Part shown: in pieces, positions 46,851 through 56,411 of the stretch
How positions within the stretch are numbered: position 1 is the stretch's first letter
Layout: each line of letters opens with the position of its first letter
NCBI RefSeq assembly: GCF_001942495.1
Contig: NZ_MKZS01000001.1
Span: 2,245,088 to 2,309,087 of the forward strand
DNA from: Moorena bouillonii PNG
GTDB taxonomy: Bacteria; Cyanobacteriota; Cyanobacteriia; Cyanobacteriales; Coleofasciculaceae
Direction of reading: 5' to 3'
Length of the DNA stretch: 64,000 bases
The notes under the pieces: model-generated
The model's database searches: none
What the model was told of the DNA's origin: nothing
The model's input: the letters and a program-made list of their open reading frames with translations, nothing else
Position numbers and translations under genes: made by a program

Positions 46851-47384
46851 ATGAACACGTCAGCACTAGCCAATATCCCCCAGACCTGGTCTCAGTTAGC
46901 TAGTATAACCAAAGCATCTGAACAACACAATAATATCGGGGATGCTTATCTTAAATTTTTGTTAAATGAACAAACCCCTGCGGTTATATCTATGAATCAA
47001 GCCCAGGAAGTTCTAGTCTTGCCCCAAGAGCGTCTGACCCCCATGCCAAATATGCCTCTGTACGTACAGGGGTTGATGAATCGGCGTTCTCGTGTGTTGT
47101 GGGTAATTGATCTAGCTCAAATGCTAGGTTTACCGACCGTAGAAACCAATGTTCAACAGTACAACATAGTGACGCTCCGTAATCAGTCAGCGTCTTTAGG
47201 GGTTGCAGTCCAAAGCATTGAAGGGGTGTTGCGACTAACACCCGATTGTATTCAATCTCCACTGGGACAAGTGTCATCGGGTTTGGTTCCCTACTTACGG
47301 GGATGCGCTTTGCAAGAGCAAGAAATTTTGTTAGTACTAGATGGTTTGGCAATTATGGCTTCATCCCTTTTACACAACACCTAA
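46851..47384 (+). CDS. pixI: CheW-like coupling protein (PixI/HmpC type)
   Basis: The ATG at 46851 gives 177 residues; a TTG at 46818 opens the same frame further upstream. The CheW fold is seen in YLKFLLNEQTPAVISMNQAQ (about 32-51), LTPMPNMPLYVQGLMNRRSR and VLWVIDLAQMLGLP (about 85-98), with the C-terminal VPYLRGCALQEQEILLVLDG. CheW proteins link chemoreceptors to CheA. It lies 223 bp after the PATAN regulator and 150 bp before the receptor. The slot in which pix and hmp loci usually have a free CheY (PixH/HmpB) is only a non-coding spacer here. Confidence 0.88.
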   Translation: MNTSALANIPQTWSQLASITKASEQHNNIGDAYLKFLLNEQTPAVISMNQAQEVLVLPQERLTPMPNMPLYVQGLMNRRSRVLWVIDLAQMLGLPTVETNVQQYNIVTLRNQSASLGVAVQSIEGVLRLTPDCIQSPLGQVSSGLVPYLRGCALQEQEILLVLDGLAIMASSLLHNT

Positions 47385-47534
47385 TTTAACGGTAATTAAC
47401 TTAAACTCAAGGGCAGCTGGTAATTATTGATTGTTAATTTAATACTATCCTTAAACGATACTGTTTTTTTAGATAATAGATTTATAAATGCTTTTATAAA
47501 AACTAAGTTAGTAGCCAGGTAATGGTGCTTTTTT

Positions 47535-50500
47535 ATGGTGAAAGAATTTGATAAATCAATATATAATGAAATTAATAAGGATTTAACTACTCAGGGTGTA
47601 ACCAAAGATAGGTATCGTCACCATGCTGAATTGGACTCAGTTAGAAATTTGACTAGCACAGAACCAAGCCAAAACTCGGCTCAGGATGGGGCTGAGCCTA
47701 TAGGCTCCTCTGAACCACCTAGCAGTTCCAAACGCTCTGGGGGTCTTAAACTCAGCTTAAAAACTAAAGTAACATCATTATTCATCACCCTAGGCACTAT
47801 TCCTGTGCTGCTGATTGGCTCTATTGCCTATAACTTAGCTAAGCAATCTATTACCCAAGAAATTTCCCAAAATAACATTGCTAGGGTAGTTAGCCTAGAA
47901 GACAACCTCAAGGGCTTCATACAAGACCGCTATGCCGATATTCGAGTTCTAGCTACGCTCCCAGTTTTTACTAATTCCAGTCAACAGCAGACCAGCTCCC
48001 TTTCGGAAAGACAATCCCTATTATTAAACCGCTACGAAGACATTTACCAAGTCTACGACAGTATAGCTGTTTTCGACTTAACAGGCAAAGTGATTGCCAA
48101 ATCTAATCAGACTCCGGTAGATAATCCCAGCTCCCGGTCTTATTTTGAGCAGGTGATCAAGACCAAACAACCGGCGATTAGTCAACCGATACACTCGGAT
48201 GCGTCTGGTCAGTTATCCCTTTACTTAGCTGCACCGGTACTTGACGAAAATACACAAAAGCTGGTCGCAGTTATCCAATCCCGGATGCCCATCCAATACC
48301 TTCAAGATTCGATCAACCTGATGGGCAGCGATCGCGAAGAACTTTACTTAATCAATACCACCAACGGTAAAATTTTTCTCTCCAACCAAAGCAAGATCGT
48401 TAATCAGCCCCTAACCAAGGTATTCCCGGACGCCAAAGAACTGCTAACTGCTGATAAACCAAATACTCTAGTCACATCTGATCAGGTCAAAAAGCATCAG
48501 GATCTGCTAGCCTATACCCCCTTTCGTAAAATCAACGACTTACCTGACCTGCCCTGGGTAGCAGTCATGGCCACCCCAGATGCGATCGCATTTCTGCCCC
48601 AACGGCAATTACTCCTGACCCTGACCCTCGGAACCTCCCTGACCACCTTATTAGTTGCTGCAGTAGCTGTCTATCTCGCTAACCGTTTGACCAGTCCCCT
48701 GTTAGCAGCTACCAACGCAGTGAAAGCCCTCGGCGAAGGGGAACTGGATACCCGTTTGGAGCTAGTGGGAACTGATGAGCTAGGGGTACTTGGGTCAAAT
48801 ATCAACCGCATGGCATCTCAGCTACAGACCCTAGTTGCTAACCAACAAGCTTCCCTAAACAAGGCCCAGTTATTTGCTGATGTTGTCACCCATGCTGCCA
48901 AACCTGATGAAAAAGCCCATGCCTTTGATTTAGTGGTTAATGCTGCTAAGGAAAAGTTAGCTGCTGAGCGGGTGGTGATCTATTATTTTGACCCAGGCTA
49001 TCGGGGAACCATTGTGGCTGAAGCGGTAGACTCCCCTTGGCCAAAAGCGATCGCCAACGAAATCACCGATGCTTGTATTCCCAGAAAATTGCTGGAAGCC
49101 TACCGCAAGGGCAGGGTTGTGCCCACCAGTGATGTCCAAGCAGAGAAATATTCCTCGGGCCATATGCAGTTGTTGAACCGACTGCAAGTGAAGGCAAATC
49201 TGGTTGTCCCGATTGTGGGGGTCGATAATCTAATTGGCTTATTGGTAGCTCATCAGTGTTCTAGGACTCGGGTATGGCGCACCGATGAGATTGACTTTCT
49301 ACAGGAATTAGCCACCCACTTAGGACTAGCTTTAAGCGGTGCCACTCTCGCCACAGTGAAAACCGCTGAAGCCGATCGAGCTGGGCAAGTCATTGAGATT
49401 ACCTCCCGTATCCGGCAATCCTTCACAGTCGAGGAAATCTACCAGTCAGCCACCAGTGGCATCCGAGAAGCTCTGAAAACCGACCGAGTTCTAGTCTATC
49501 TGTTTGACGAAATAGCCCAAGGAACCATTGTCGCCGAATCCGTGGGTCATGGCTGGCCGAAATCCCTAGGAGCAGAAATTGCTGACCCCTGCTTTGCCCA
49601 CCAATATGTGGAAAAGTATCAGCATGGTAGAGTTAGTGCCTTGGATAACATTTACCAGGCCGGCTTGAGTGATTGTTATTTGGGTCAACTTGAACCGTTT
49701 AAAGTCAAAGCTCACCTAGTCGCCCCCATCTTAGCAGAGGACAAATTACTGGGACTGTTGGTCGCCCATCAGTGTTCCGGTACCCGGCATTGGGAAGAAT
49801 CAGACATCAACTTTTTCAGGCAGATGGCCATTCAATTGGGCTTTGCCCTTGAGCAAGCCAAGCTAGTAGAGCAGCTCAAACAAGCCCGCATTGCTGCGGA
49901 AGTAGTTTCCCAGGAGCAACAGCAACAACGGGAAGCCCTACAGTTGCAACTGTTAGAACTGGTCAATAAAGTGGAAGGAGCTGCCCAAGGTGACCTCACG
50001 GTAAGGGCTGAGATCCTCAGTGGGGAAATTGGCACTGTGGCTGACTTCTTCAATGCCGTCATCGAAAGTCTACGAAGGATTGTTACCCAAGTCAAAACTG
50101 CTGCCACTGAGGTAAACCAGTCCGTTGGGGACAATGCTGGAGCTATTCATCAACTGTCTGAAGCCGCTCTCCAACAAACCCAGGAAATCACCAACACCCT
50201 AGATTCTGTGGCTCAAATGAGTCGTTCTATTCAAGAGGTAGCTTCTAACGCCCGCCAAGCCGCTGCCGTGGCTCATACCGCTGCCAACACCGCCCAAAGC
50301 GGCACCCACGCTATTGAGCGCTCTGTTGCCAGTATTCTAATTTTGAGAGACACAATAGCAGAAACTGCCAAAAAAGTCAAGCGCCTTGGGGAATCCTCCC
50401 AGCAAATTTCCCAAGTGGTGGCATTTATTAACCAAATTGCCCTGCAAACTAACCTATTATCGATCAACGCTGGCATAGAAGCCGCACGGGCTGGGGAAGA

Positions 50501-50936
50501 GGGGCAAGGATTTGCAGTGGTTGCCGAAGAAGTTGGGGAACTCGCTGCTCGCGCTGCCACGGCCACTAAAGAAATTGAACAAATTGTAGACAACATCCAA
50601 CAAGGCACCTCCGAAGTGGTAGAAGCCATGGAACTGGGAACTACCCAAGTGGTCGAAGGCACCTATCTAGTTCAAGAAGCCAAAGACAGTTTTGGTCAAA
50701 TCCTCAACGTCTCCACCCAAATCGACCAATTCATTCAATCCATATCCCAAGCCACCGTTTCCCAAGCGGAAACCTCAAGCGCTGTGACAAACTTAATGAA
50801 AGACATTGCCCAAATCTCAGAACGCACCTACCAGTCAACAGAACATATCTCCCACTCCCTCCAAGACACTGTAAGTATTGCTGAAGAATTACAAACATCG
50901 GTTGGCAAGTTTAAAGTTGATCACAATCATGACTAA
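47535..50936 (+). CDS. pixJ: PixJ-like methyl-accepting photoreceptor with cyanobacteriochrome GAF domains
   Basis: Encodes 1133 residues. A cytoplasmic basic N-terminus leads to TM1 (about 80-98, [20 protein letters not shown]), a dCache-like sensor (about 100-350), TM2 (about 358-382), HAMP (about 383-435), GAF1 (about 450-615), GAF2 (about 630-785) and a methyl-accepting output domain (about 850-1130) with [23 protein letters not shown]2 has the DPCF motif (Cys686) and the canonical bilin Cys714 in LSDCYLGQL with [11 protein letters not shown], so it should be a DXCF cyanobacteriochrome. GAF1 keeps the fold, but its canonical position is Gly542 (SSGHMQLL). In Synechocystis PixJ also GAF2 binds the chromophore. 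A blue/green phototaxis receptor is inferred. Confidence 0.93.
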   Translation: MVKEFDKSIYNEINKDLTTQGVTKDRYRHHAELDSVRNLTSTEPSQNSAQDGAEPIGSSEPPSSSKRSGGLKLSLKTKVTSLFITLGTIPVLLIGSIAYNLAKQSITQEISQNNIARVVSLEDNLKGFIQDRYADIRVLATLPVFTNSSQQQTSSLSERQSLLLNRYEDIYQVYDSIAVFDLTGKVIAKSNQTPVDNPSSRSYFEQVIKTKQPAISQPIHSDASGQLSLYLAAPVLDENTQKLVAVIQSRMPIQYLQDSINLMGSDREELYLINTTNGKIFLSNQSKIVNQPLTKVFPDAKELLTADKPNTLVTSDQVKKHQDLLAYTPFRKINDLPDLPWVAVMATPDAIAFLPQRQLLLTLTLGTSLTTLLVAAVAVYLANRLTSPLLAATNAVKALGEGELDTRLELVGTDELGVLGSNINRMASQLQTLVANQQASLNKAQLFADVVTHAAKPDEKAHAFDLVVNAAKEKLAAERVVIYYFDPGYRGTIVAEAVDSPWPKAIANEITDACIPRKLLEAYRKGRVVPTSDVQAEKYSSGHMQLLNRLQVKANLVVPIVGVDNLIGLLVAHQCSRTRVWRTDEIDFLQELATHLGLALSGATLATVKTAEADRAGQVIEITSRIRQSFTVEEIYQSATSGIREALKTDRVLVYLFDEIAQGTIVAESVGHGWPKSLGAEIADPCFAHQYVEKYQHGRVSALDNIYQAGLSDCYLGQLEPFKVKAHLVAPILAEDKLLGLLVAHQCSGTRHWEESDINFFRQMAIQLGFALEQAKLVEQLKQARIAAEVVSQEQQQQREALQLQLLELVNKVEGAAQGDLTVRAEILSGEIGTVADFFNAVIESLRRIVTQVKTAATEVNQSVGDNAGAIHQLSEAALQQTQEITNTLDSVAQMSRSIQEVASNARQAAAVAHTAANTAQSGTHAIERSVASILILRDTIAETAKKVKRLGESSQQISQVVAFINQIALQTNLLSINAGIEAARAGEEGQGFAVVAEEVGELAARAATATKEIEQIVDNIQQGTSEVVEAMELGTTQVVEGTYLVQEAKDSFGQILNVSTQIDQFIQSISQATVSQAETSSAVTNLMKDIAQISERTYQSTEHISHSLQDTVSIAEELQTSVGKFKVDHNHD

Positions 50937-50982
50937 TGACCACTAAGCACTAACTACTAACCCTAACCACTAACCACTACAC

Positions 50983-53900
50983 ATGTCACAGGACAAAGAA
51001 CTGGAAATTCAGCTACAGTTTCTCGAAGAGGCAAAGGAATACTTAGATACCATTGAATCGGTGCTGCTGGGTTTAGCCAGCGCTGCCATTGATAATCAGA
51101 AAATGGATGGGATTCTGCGAGCGGTTCATTCTGTCAAAGGGGGAGCTGGGATGATGGGATATGGCACCTTGAGTCACCTAACTCACCGCTTAGAGGATTC
51201 ATTTAAAGTTCTCAAGGCTAAGAAAAATGCGATCGCAATTGAAAACCAACTCGAAAGTCTACTCCTACAGGGGGTAGACTGTCTGCGCCAGGTACTCGAG
51301 ATCAACCGCCAGGGCAATCGGGTAGACTCCCAGTGGCTAGAAACCATAGCTAACCCAGTATTTGATCAACTGCACGAGATTCTAGGGGATCCGGTCGCAG
51401 ATGATGCAACTACTATGTTAGGAGCAGAGGATGGCACTAATGTGACTGCCATGCTGTTTGAAACAGAAGTGGAAGGGTGTCTAGCTCGCCTAGAAGGGGT
51501 ATTAGCAGACCCCGAAAGACCCTGCTTGCTTGAAGAAGTGTCCATCATGGCTCAAGAATTAGGCGGGTTAGGAGAAATGCTGCAGCTTGAGGCTTTTAGC
51601 CAGTTGTGCGAAGACATCAATCACCAGCTAGAAGCTGCCCCAGACCAAGTGGAAGCGATCGCCCAACAAGCTCTAATGGTGTGGCGGCAATCCCAGGCGT
51701 TGGTACTGGTTGGTCAACTGACTCATTTACCCTGCCGCCTCGAAGCTAGGGAGTTTCAGGAGAATCAAGGAGGAGCTACAGACCCAGGGGTGGCAGAGGA
51801 AGCTATATTAGTTGGGGAATTGGAAACCGATCAGCCAGAACTAGTCGGACAAGGGGATGAGGCATACCAGCAAGACCAGCAAGACCAGCAAGACCAGCAA
51901 AACCAGCAAGACCAGCAAGACCAGCAAGACCAGCAAGACCAGCAAGACCAGCAAGACCAAGGGGAAGTAAAGGTATTTCAATGGGTGGATAGCAATCTCA
52001 ACATCTCTTCCCCCTCTGCCTTCTCTTCCCCCTCTGCCTTGTCTTCTCCCCCTCCCTTGTCTTCCCCCCCTTCCCCTGAACCGATCTTCCTGAGAGAGAA
52101 AAATCAGGAAGACTCCTCAAAAGACCCACACCAGGAAAATACTGTGCGCATTCCTGTGCGAAAGTTGGATCGACTCAATGACTTGTTTGGAGAACTGACT
52201 ATCGAGCGCAATGGTCTTTCGCTGCAACTGGGACGACTGCGCACCCTAGTAGACAACCTTAGCCGCCGGGTCAAGATTCTCGAAGCTTCCAATCACAAGC
52301 TCCGCACATCTTATGACCAGATTGCCACCCCAAGAGGCATGGCAGCAAGACAGGGGGATGGGGAAACCAGCAAATCCGAGGGACTTGTCCTGCCATCTTC
52401 CGTATCTTCTCCCGCCGCTTCTGACGCTTCCTCTGCTTCCCCTGCTTCCCTAGCTATTACTGTTCAAGGCTTTGATGCCTTAGAGATGGATTCCTACAGC
52501 GACTTGCACCTGCTATCAAGGGAGGTGATGGAAACCATTGTTCAAATCGAAGAAGTCACCAGCGACTTGGAATTGACCCTAGACGATACTGATAGCATTG
52601 CCCATGAATTAAACAAAACTGCCAAGCAGCTGCAAACCAATCTGACTCAGGTTCGGATGCGTCCGTTATCTGATTTAGTGGGGCGATTTTCCCGAGCTTT
52701 GCGGGACTTGTCTGTCGAGCATGGTAAACAAGTAGAACTGAAGGTAGTGGGGAAAGGTACCCTGATTGACCGCACCATCCTGGAAACCCTGAGTGACCCC
52801 CTAATGCATTTATTGCGCAATGCCTTCGACCATGGCATTGAAGACCCTAGCACCCGTCAGGCTATGGGGAAACCGCCAAAGGGAACTATTGAAATCAAAG
52901 CCACCCACAGGGGGAACCAGACCCAGCTTACCCTCCGTGATGATGGCAAAGGCATTAATTTAACTAAAATCCGAGCCAGAGCAGAGGAAATGGGATTAGA
53001 CCAGGAGCTGCTCGCCAGCGCCAGTGACCAGGAATTGCTGTCCCTGATTTTTGAACCCGGATTTAGTACAGCTGATCAAGTTACCGACCTATCTGGTCGT
53101 GGTGTAGGGATGGATGTAGTGCGCAACAACCTCAAGCAAATCCGGGGGGATATCCGAGTCGATACCCAACCCGGCTGGGGAACGACTTTTACCCTCACCG
53201 TCCCCTTTACCCTATCGGTAGCACGCATCCTGCTAGTGGAAAGTAACGGCATGCTTTTGGCATTTCCCATCGATGTGATTCAAGAAATGCTGATGCTGAA
53301 ATCCCAGCAAATATTAACTACCCTAGCCAACGAAGTTATCAACTGGCAAGGGAAAATGGTGTCCCTGATTCGCCTGAAAAAGTGGCTGAAATTTTACTGT
53401 CGCCGTCGGGTCACCACCCTAGAAGAAACCCCGAACATTAATGAACCTACTATTCTAATTATCAATCAAGCCGAGCAATTAATCGGCCTGTGTGTAGACC
53501 GCTCCTGGGGAGAGCGAGAAGTTACCGTGCGTCAAGTAGAAGGAACCCTAGGGTTACCTGATGGATTTAGCGGCTGTACCATTCTCGGCAACGGTCGAGT
53601 GGTTCCCCTGGTAGACGCCAATGCCATGGTACGCTGGATAATCAGTTGTCAGCGCACCAGTAACCTAGAGAGTTTATCCCCACAATATGGCTCCACCTCA
53701 AAGGGATTTGTGGAGCAACAACCTCCCTCGATCGGGATACAACCAAGTACTAAAGACACCATCTTAATCATTGACGACTCGATTAACGTGCGCCGGATGT
53801 TGGCATTGGGGTTAGAAAAAGCTGGGTATATTGTAGAACACGCCAAAGATGGTCAGGATGGGATAGAAAAACTGCTTCGGGGATTAGAGGTTAAAGCCAT

Positions 53901-54132
53901 TATTTGTGACATCGAAATGCCCAGGCTGGATGGCTACGGCTTTTTAACTCGGGTCAAAGGAGAGCCAAGCTTAAAGACCTTACCCATTATTATGCTCACC
54001 TCCCGGAGTGGTTCTAAGCATCGCAAACTAGCTATGACTTTAGGTGCATCTGCTTATTTTTCTAAGCCTTACAATGAGCGGGAGTTATTGAAAACGTTAA
54101 ATGAAATTATGGTAGAAGACGTATTGATTTAA
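50983..54132 (+). CDS. pixL: Hybrid CheA histidine kinase (PixL/HmpE type)
   Basis: Encodes 1049 residues. HPt: about 1-115, with the phosphorylated His49 in RAVHSVKGGAGMMG. A second helical region follows (about 145-260), then a Gln/Asp repeat and Ser/Pro-rich linker (about 290-365). Dimerisation and P4 kinase domains (about 370-760) hold LLRNAFDHGIEDP, DDGKGI and GRGVGMDVV. A CheW-like domain (about 760-910) and a C-terminal receiver (about 925-1045, IIDDSINVR, Asp976 in ICDIEMPRLDGYG, MLTSRSG and YFSKPY) complete it. All residues for kinase and phosphotransfer are present. It is 46 bp after the receptor gene and is the last gene of the taxis operon. Confidence 0.93.
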   Translation: MSQDKELEIQLQFLEEAKEYLDTIESVLLGLASAAIDNQKMDGILRAVHSVKGGAGMMGYGTLSHLTHRLEDSFKVLKAKKNAIAIENQLESLLLQGVDCLRQVLEINRQGNRVDSQWLETIANPVFDQLHEILGDPVADDATTMLGAEDGTNVTAMLFETEVEGCLARLEGVLADPERPCLLEEVSIMAQELGGLGEMLQLEAFSQLCEDINHQLEAAPDQVEAIAQQALMVWRQSQALVLVGQLTHLPCRLEAREFQENQGGATDPGVAEEAILVGELETDQPELVGQGDEAYQQDQQDQQDQQNQQDQQDQQDQQDQQDQQDQGEVKVFQWVDSNLNISSPSAFSSPSALSSPPPLSSPPSPEPIFLREKNQEDSSKDPHQENTVRIPVRKLDRLNDLFGELTIERNGLSLQLGRLRTLVDNLSRRVKILEASNHKLRTSYDQIATPRGMAARQGDGETSKSEGLVLPSSVSSPAASDASSASPASLAITVQGFDALEMDSYSDLHLLSREVMETIVQIEEVTSDLELTLDDTDSIAHELNKTAKQLQTNLTQVRMRPLSDLVGRFSRALRDLSVEHGKQVELKVVGKGTLIDRTILETLSDPLMHLLRNAFDHGIEDPSTRQAMGKPPKGTIEIKATHRGNQTQLTLRDDGKGINLTKIRARAEEMGLDQELLASASDQELLSLIFEPGFSTADQVTDLSGRGVGMDVVRNNLKQIRGDIRVDTQPGWGTTFTLTVPFTLSVARILLVESNGMLLAFPIDVIQEMLMLKSQQILTTLANEVINWQGKMVSLIRLKKWLKFYCRRRVTTLEETPNINEPTILIINQAEQLIGLCVDRSWGEREVTVRQVEGTLGLPDGFSGCTILGNGRVVPLVDANAMVRWIISCQRTSNLESLSPQYGSTSKGFVEQQPPSIGIQPSTKDTILIIDDSINVRRMLALGLEKAGYIVEHAKDGQDGIEKLLRGLEVKAIICDIEMPRLDGYGFLTRVKGEPSLKTLPIIMLTSRSGSKHRKLAMTLGASAYFSKPYNERELLKTLNEIMVEDVLI
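51865..51960 (+). repeat. 9-bp GACCAGCAA repeat in cheA
   Basis: About ten head-to-tail copies of GACCAGCAA encode a DQQ tract, one copy reading NQQ, in the linker between the HPt and kinase parts. Since the unit is a multiple of three, copy-number changes keep the frame. A TCTTCCCCCTCTGCC-type repeat (Ser/Pro-rich) follows at about 52003-52075. Confidence 0.9.
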
Positions 54133-54429
54133 TATTGTTGGTAATATAATGTCCGGTTGACTACTTATCATTTTTAGTTGTTCGTCAATTAACGATTAAT
54201 AATTAACGATTTACCTAAAGACGAAGTGATTAACCGGACTCGTTCGCGTAGCGTAGCCCTTCGGGCTAATCGCTTTTAGCGGAAGCTTAGCTTCATCGCG
54301 AAGCGTGGCCTTAGGCCAATCTCTTGGTGCGCGTTCACGCTTAGCTCCCACGAAAACGCTGGGTCGCACCGGATCATGGGTTATTTCGTCAAAGTTTCAG
54401 CGTTAACGAGGGTGCTATTGAGATCAGAC
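54133..54429. repeat. Complex palindromic repeat region
   Basis: From about 54235 to 54350 the DNA is a chain of short hairpins: AGCCC-TTC-GGGCT, GAAGCT-TA-GCTTC, TGGCC-TTA-GGCCA and related GCGTAGCGTAGCC blocks. A relative (GCGTGGCCACAGGCCTTTAG) is at about 59470. It is a GC-richer dispersed repeat in an AT-rich spacer and could also terminate the taxis operon. No gene was seen. Confidence 0.65.
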
Positions 54430-54966
54430 TTAAAAAATAACTCTTCCTAGCTCAACTCCCCCAAACTCGACGATATTGCTTGAGCTTCTCCGAACCAGGG
54501 CAGTCTGCACATAGTAGTAGTAATTGAAATGGTCAAAGGTATGACCTGATTCACTACTGGTTGAACTTCCCTCGAAGGTATAAGCAGTTTCGCTTCTGGT
54601 ATCCGAATTAAAAACTAATCCAGAGACAGTATTAACAGCACCATCACGCTTTCTAATGCGTCGTAGTGCTGCTGTGACACGAGCATTCGTACTTCTTCCC
54701 GTCGAATCACGGTAGGAAACACTAATGTTGTTGGCATTTTTAACATTAACAGACACTGGACAAATGACAGTAATTGAACCGGTTTTTTCTGGTTTGAACT
54801 TAATCCGTCCCGCCGTGATCAGATAAAGGTCTTGTTGTATAGCAGAATCAATGGGAACACATCCTGCTCCATCCATCACCCAATCAGGAACCTGAGCCAG
54901 GGCTTTACTAGCACCAAATGTTGTAGTCTGGGCCAATAACGCTCCGATTAATAGTGCTTTTTTCAT
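54430..54966 (-). CDS. Small secreted protein of unknown function
   Basis: Encodes 178 residues. MKKALLIGALLAQTTTFGAS with a cleavage site near ALA-Q (about residue 25) is a convincing Sec signal peptide. The mature part is about 150 residues, beta-rich, with two cysteines (Cys36 in GAGCVP and Cys71 in VICPVS) that could form a disulfide, and a Ser/Thr- and Tyr-rich end (FDHFNYYYYVQTAL). No family is recognised. It is convergent with the taxis operon, and nothing nearby suggests a partner. Confidence 0.65.
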   Translation of the reverse strand: MKKALLIGALLAQTTTFGASKALAQVPDWVMDGAGCVPIDSAIQQDLYLITAGRIKFKPEKTGSITVICPVSVNVKNANNISVSYRDSTGRSTNARVTAALRRIRKRDGAVNTVSGLVFNSDTRSETAYTFEGSSTSSESGHTFDHFNYYYYVQTALVRRSSSNIVEFGGVELGRVIF

Positions 54967-55143
54967 GTTTATTTCCTCATCACAACTTGCTCAAGTCAAT
55001 CTGGGATGCACCTATATAGTTATCACCCAAGTCTTTCCTTTTTACGCAAGAGGATAAATTTCACCTAGAGCAGGGGTGGAGGAATCAGAAAACTCACCCC
55101 CCATCCTCTCATCCCTGATTAGATATACAGATATATACAGAGT

Positions 55144-55170
55144 ATGCGATTGACCAAAGGTCAATCGCAT
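55144..55170. repeat. Perfect 12-bp stem hairpin
   Basis: ATGCGATTGACC (55144-55155), loop AAA, and GGTCAATCGCAT (55159-55170). On the plus strand it is followed by T-rich TCGCTAGTTTTGCGTTGTTT rather than a pure T-run, so termination is possible but not certain. TTTTGCGTTGTTT is directly repeated after it. Confidence 0.6.
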
Positions 55171-55255
55171 TCGCTAGTTTTGCGTTGTTTGTTTTGCGTT
55201 GTTTTTGAATGAGTACACACGGCTTTTGAGATATCCTGTATCGATCCCTTTCCCT

Positions 55256-55289
55256 AAAAAAAATAAGAGAGCCGTCTTCAAGCTCTCTT
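55256..55289 (-). terminator. Intrinsic terminator on the minus strand
   Basis: AAGAGAGC (55265-55272) and GCTCTCTT (55282-55289) pair perfectly around a 9-nt loop. Read on the minus strand the stem is followed by A and then eight T (55263-55256). This is the clearest rho-independent terminator in the window. The nearest minus-strand gene ends 1.1 kb upstream at 56412. Confidence 0.8.
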
Positions 55290-55334
55290 GATCATCAGGG
55301 TGCATCTACAATAATCACAATATAGCAGTTTTAA

Positions 55335-55353
55335 TGAGGGGTGTCACCCCTCA
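55335..55353. repeat. 7-bp GC hairpin
   Basis: TGAGGGG (55335-55341), loop TGTCA and CCCCTCA (55347-55353), followed by GCTTAATTTT on the plus strand. It could be a weak terminator or part of a structured RNA. Confidence 0.4.
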
Positions 55354-56221
55354 GCTTAATTTTGCCAAATGGCTGTGCCTTCCACTTCCAGTTAACCCTT
55401 GGCACTACCTAGGACAGGTGATGAGAAAGTTTAATCAAATTTGGACAGATTTTCCCTTAGAGCGTTGGTCAACTAATACAAGCTAACAAAATGCTGAACA
55501 TATGAATCAAACGAAAATCTAGATCATCCCATGCCCCAATTTATCCATTTACCCCTATACCCATGATCAAATTCGATTCCGGAAGAGTTACTGAGGGTGG
55601 AATATTCTCGAATCAATGATTAGTACAGGACTTAGACACCAAGACCCTTAAAACCCGGTTTCTCTTATCAGTCAAAGGCTGAAATCGGTGTAATTACCCT
55701 CAATAACCGGGTTTGCGCCGTAAATCCTATAGGATTTGTCGAACGTTACGAATTCATAGGCTTTTTAAACAAAGTTTAAGTTAAGCAAATTTCTCTGAAC
55801 AGAGTCTACCAAAAGTTCAGCCAAGTTGATACATTAATCATAGGCACACAAACCAATCGGAATTCAGGACTGTGCCTCCTGTCCTGAAGAACTTACAGCC
55901 CTAGAAACTTAGTCATAGAGATTAACAAGACATGTAGGGTAAGGTAGGCGTTAAATAACCATCAATGGGAGTAATTCAGTTTAATTCCCACCTACCCTAG
56001 ACAACTAAAACCATGTCTAGCCCTAATTAATCGATGTTTTAACTAGCTAGTGGTCATGATCTGAAGCATCTTTGTTCAGCGTCTTTGGCTAACCAAACTG
56101 TTAAAACATCAAAAGCCAAACCACTCAGGAAAGTAAGTAATGGAGGAATATACTTTTTTGTTGAGCTTCGGCTGTAAGAATCTGTAAACCCTAGCTAGAT
56201 ATTTTGTTGAATAAGTATAAC

Positions 56222-56251
56222 CATGAACCAGGTACCGTTACCTGGTTCATG
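56222..56251 (+). terminator. Perfect 13-bp stem hairpin
   Basis: CATGAACCAGGTA (56222-56234), tetraloop CCGT and TACCTGGTTCATG (56239-56251), followed by TTAGTTTTAG. On the plus strand nothing upstream within 1.2 kb is a gene that it would end; on the minus strand it lies 160 bp after the amidotransferase-like gene and may serve that transcript. Confidence 0.55.
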
Positions 56252-56411
56252 TTAGTTTTAGCCACTATCAAAAGAAGCTCTACGCTATACCGCCTCAACT
56301 AGCTCACTGATTGAACCACAGCAAAAACAAATCTCCCCCCAGCCACAACCGATAGAACGCAACAGATAGAACTATTCAAGCAAGAGCTGTCTGCCTGTGA
56401 AATTGCGATCG

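Larger units (their letters stand above)
54967..56411. other. Intergenic region with several strong hairpins
   Basis: There is no credible gene in 1.4 kb, but four strong dyads are present: 55144-55170, 55265-55289, 55335-55353 and 56222-56251 (described separately). An AACCCGGTTT / AACCGGGTTT inverted pair occurs at about 55654 and 55717. The combination of terminator-like hairpins with no gene hints at small RNAs. Confidence 0.5.
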
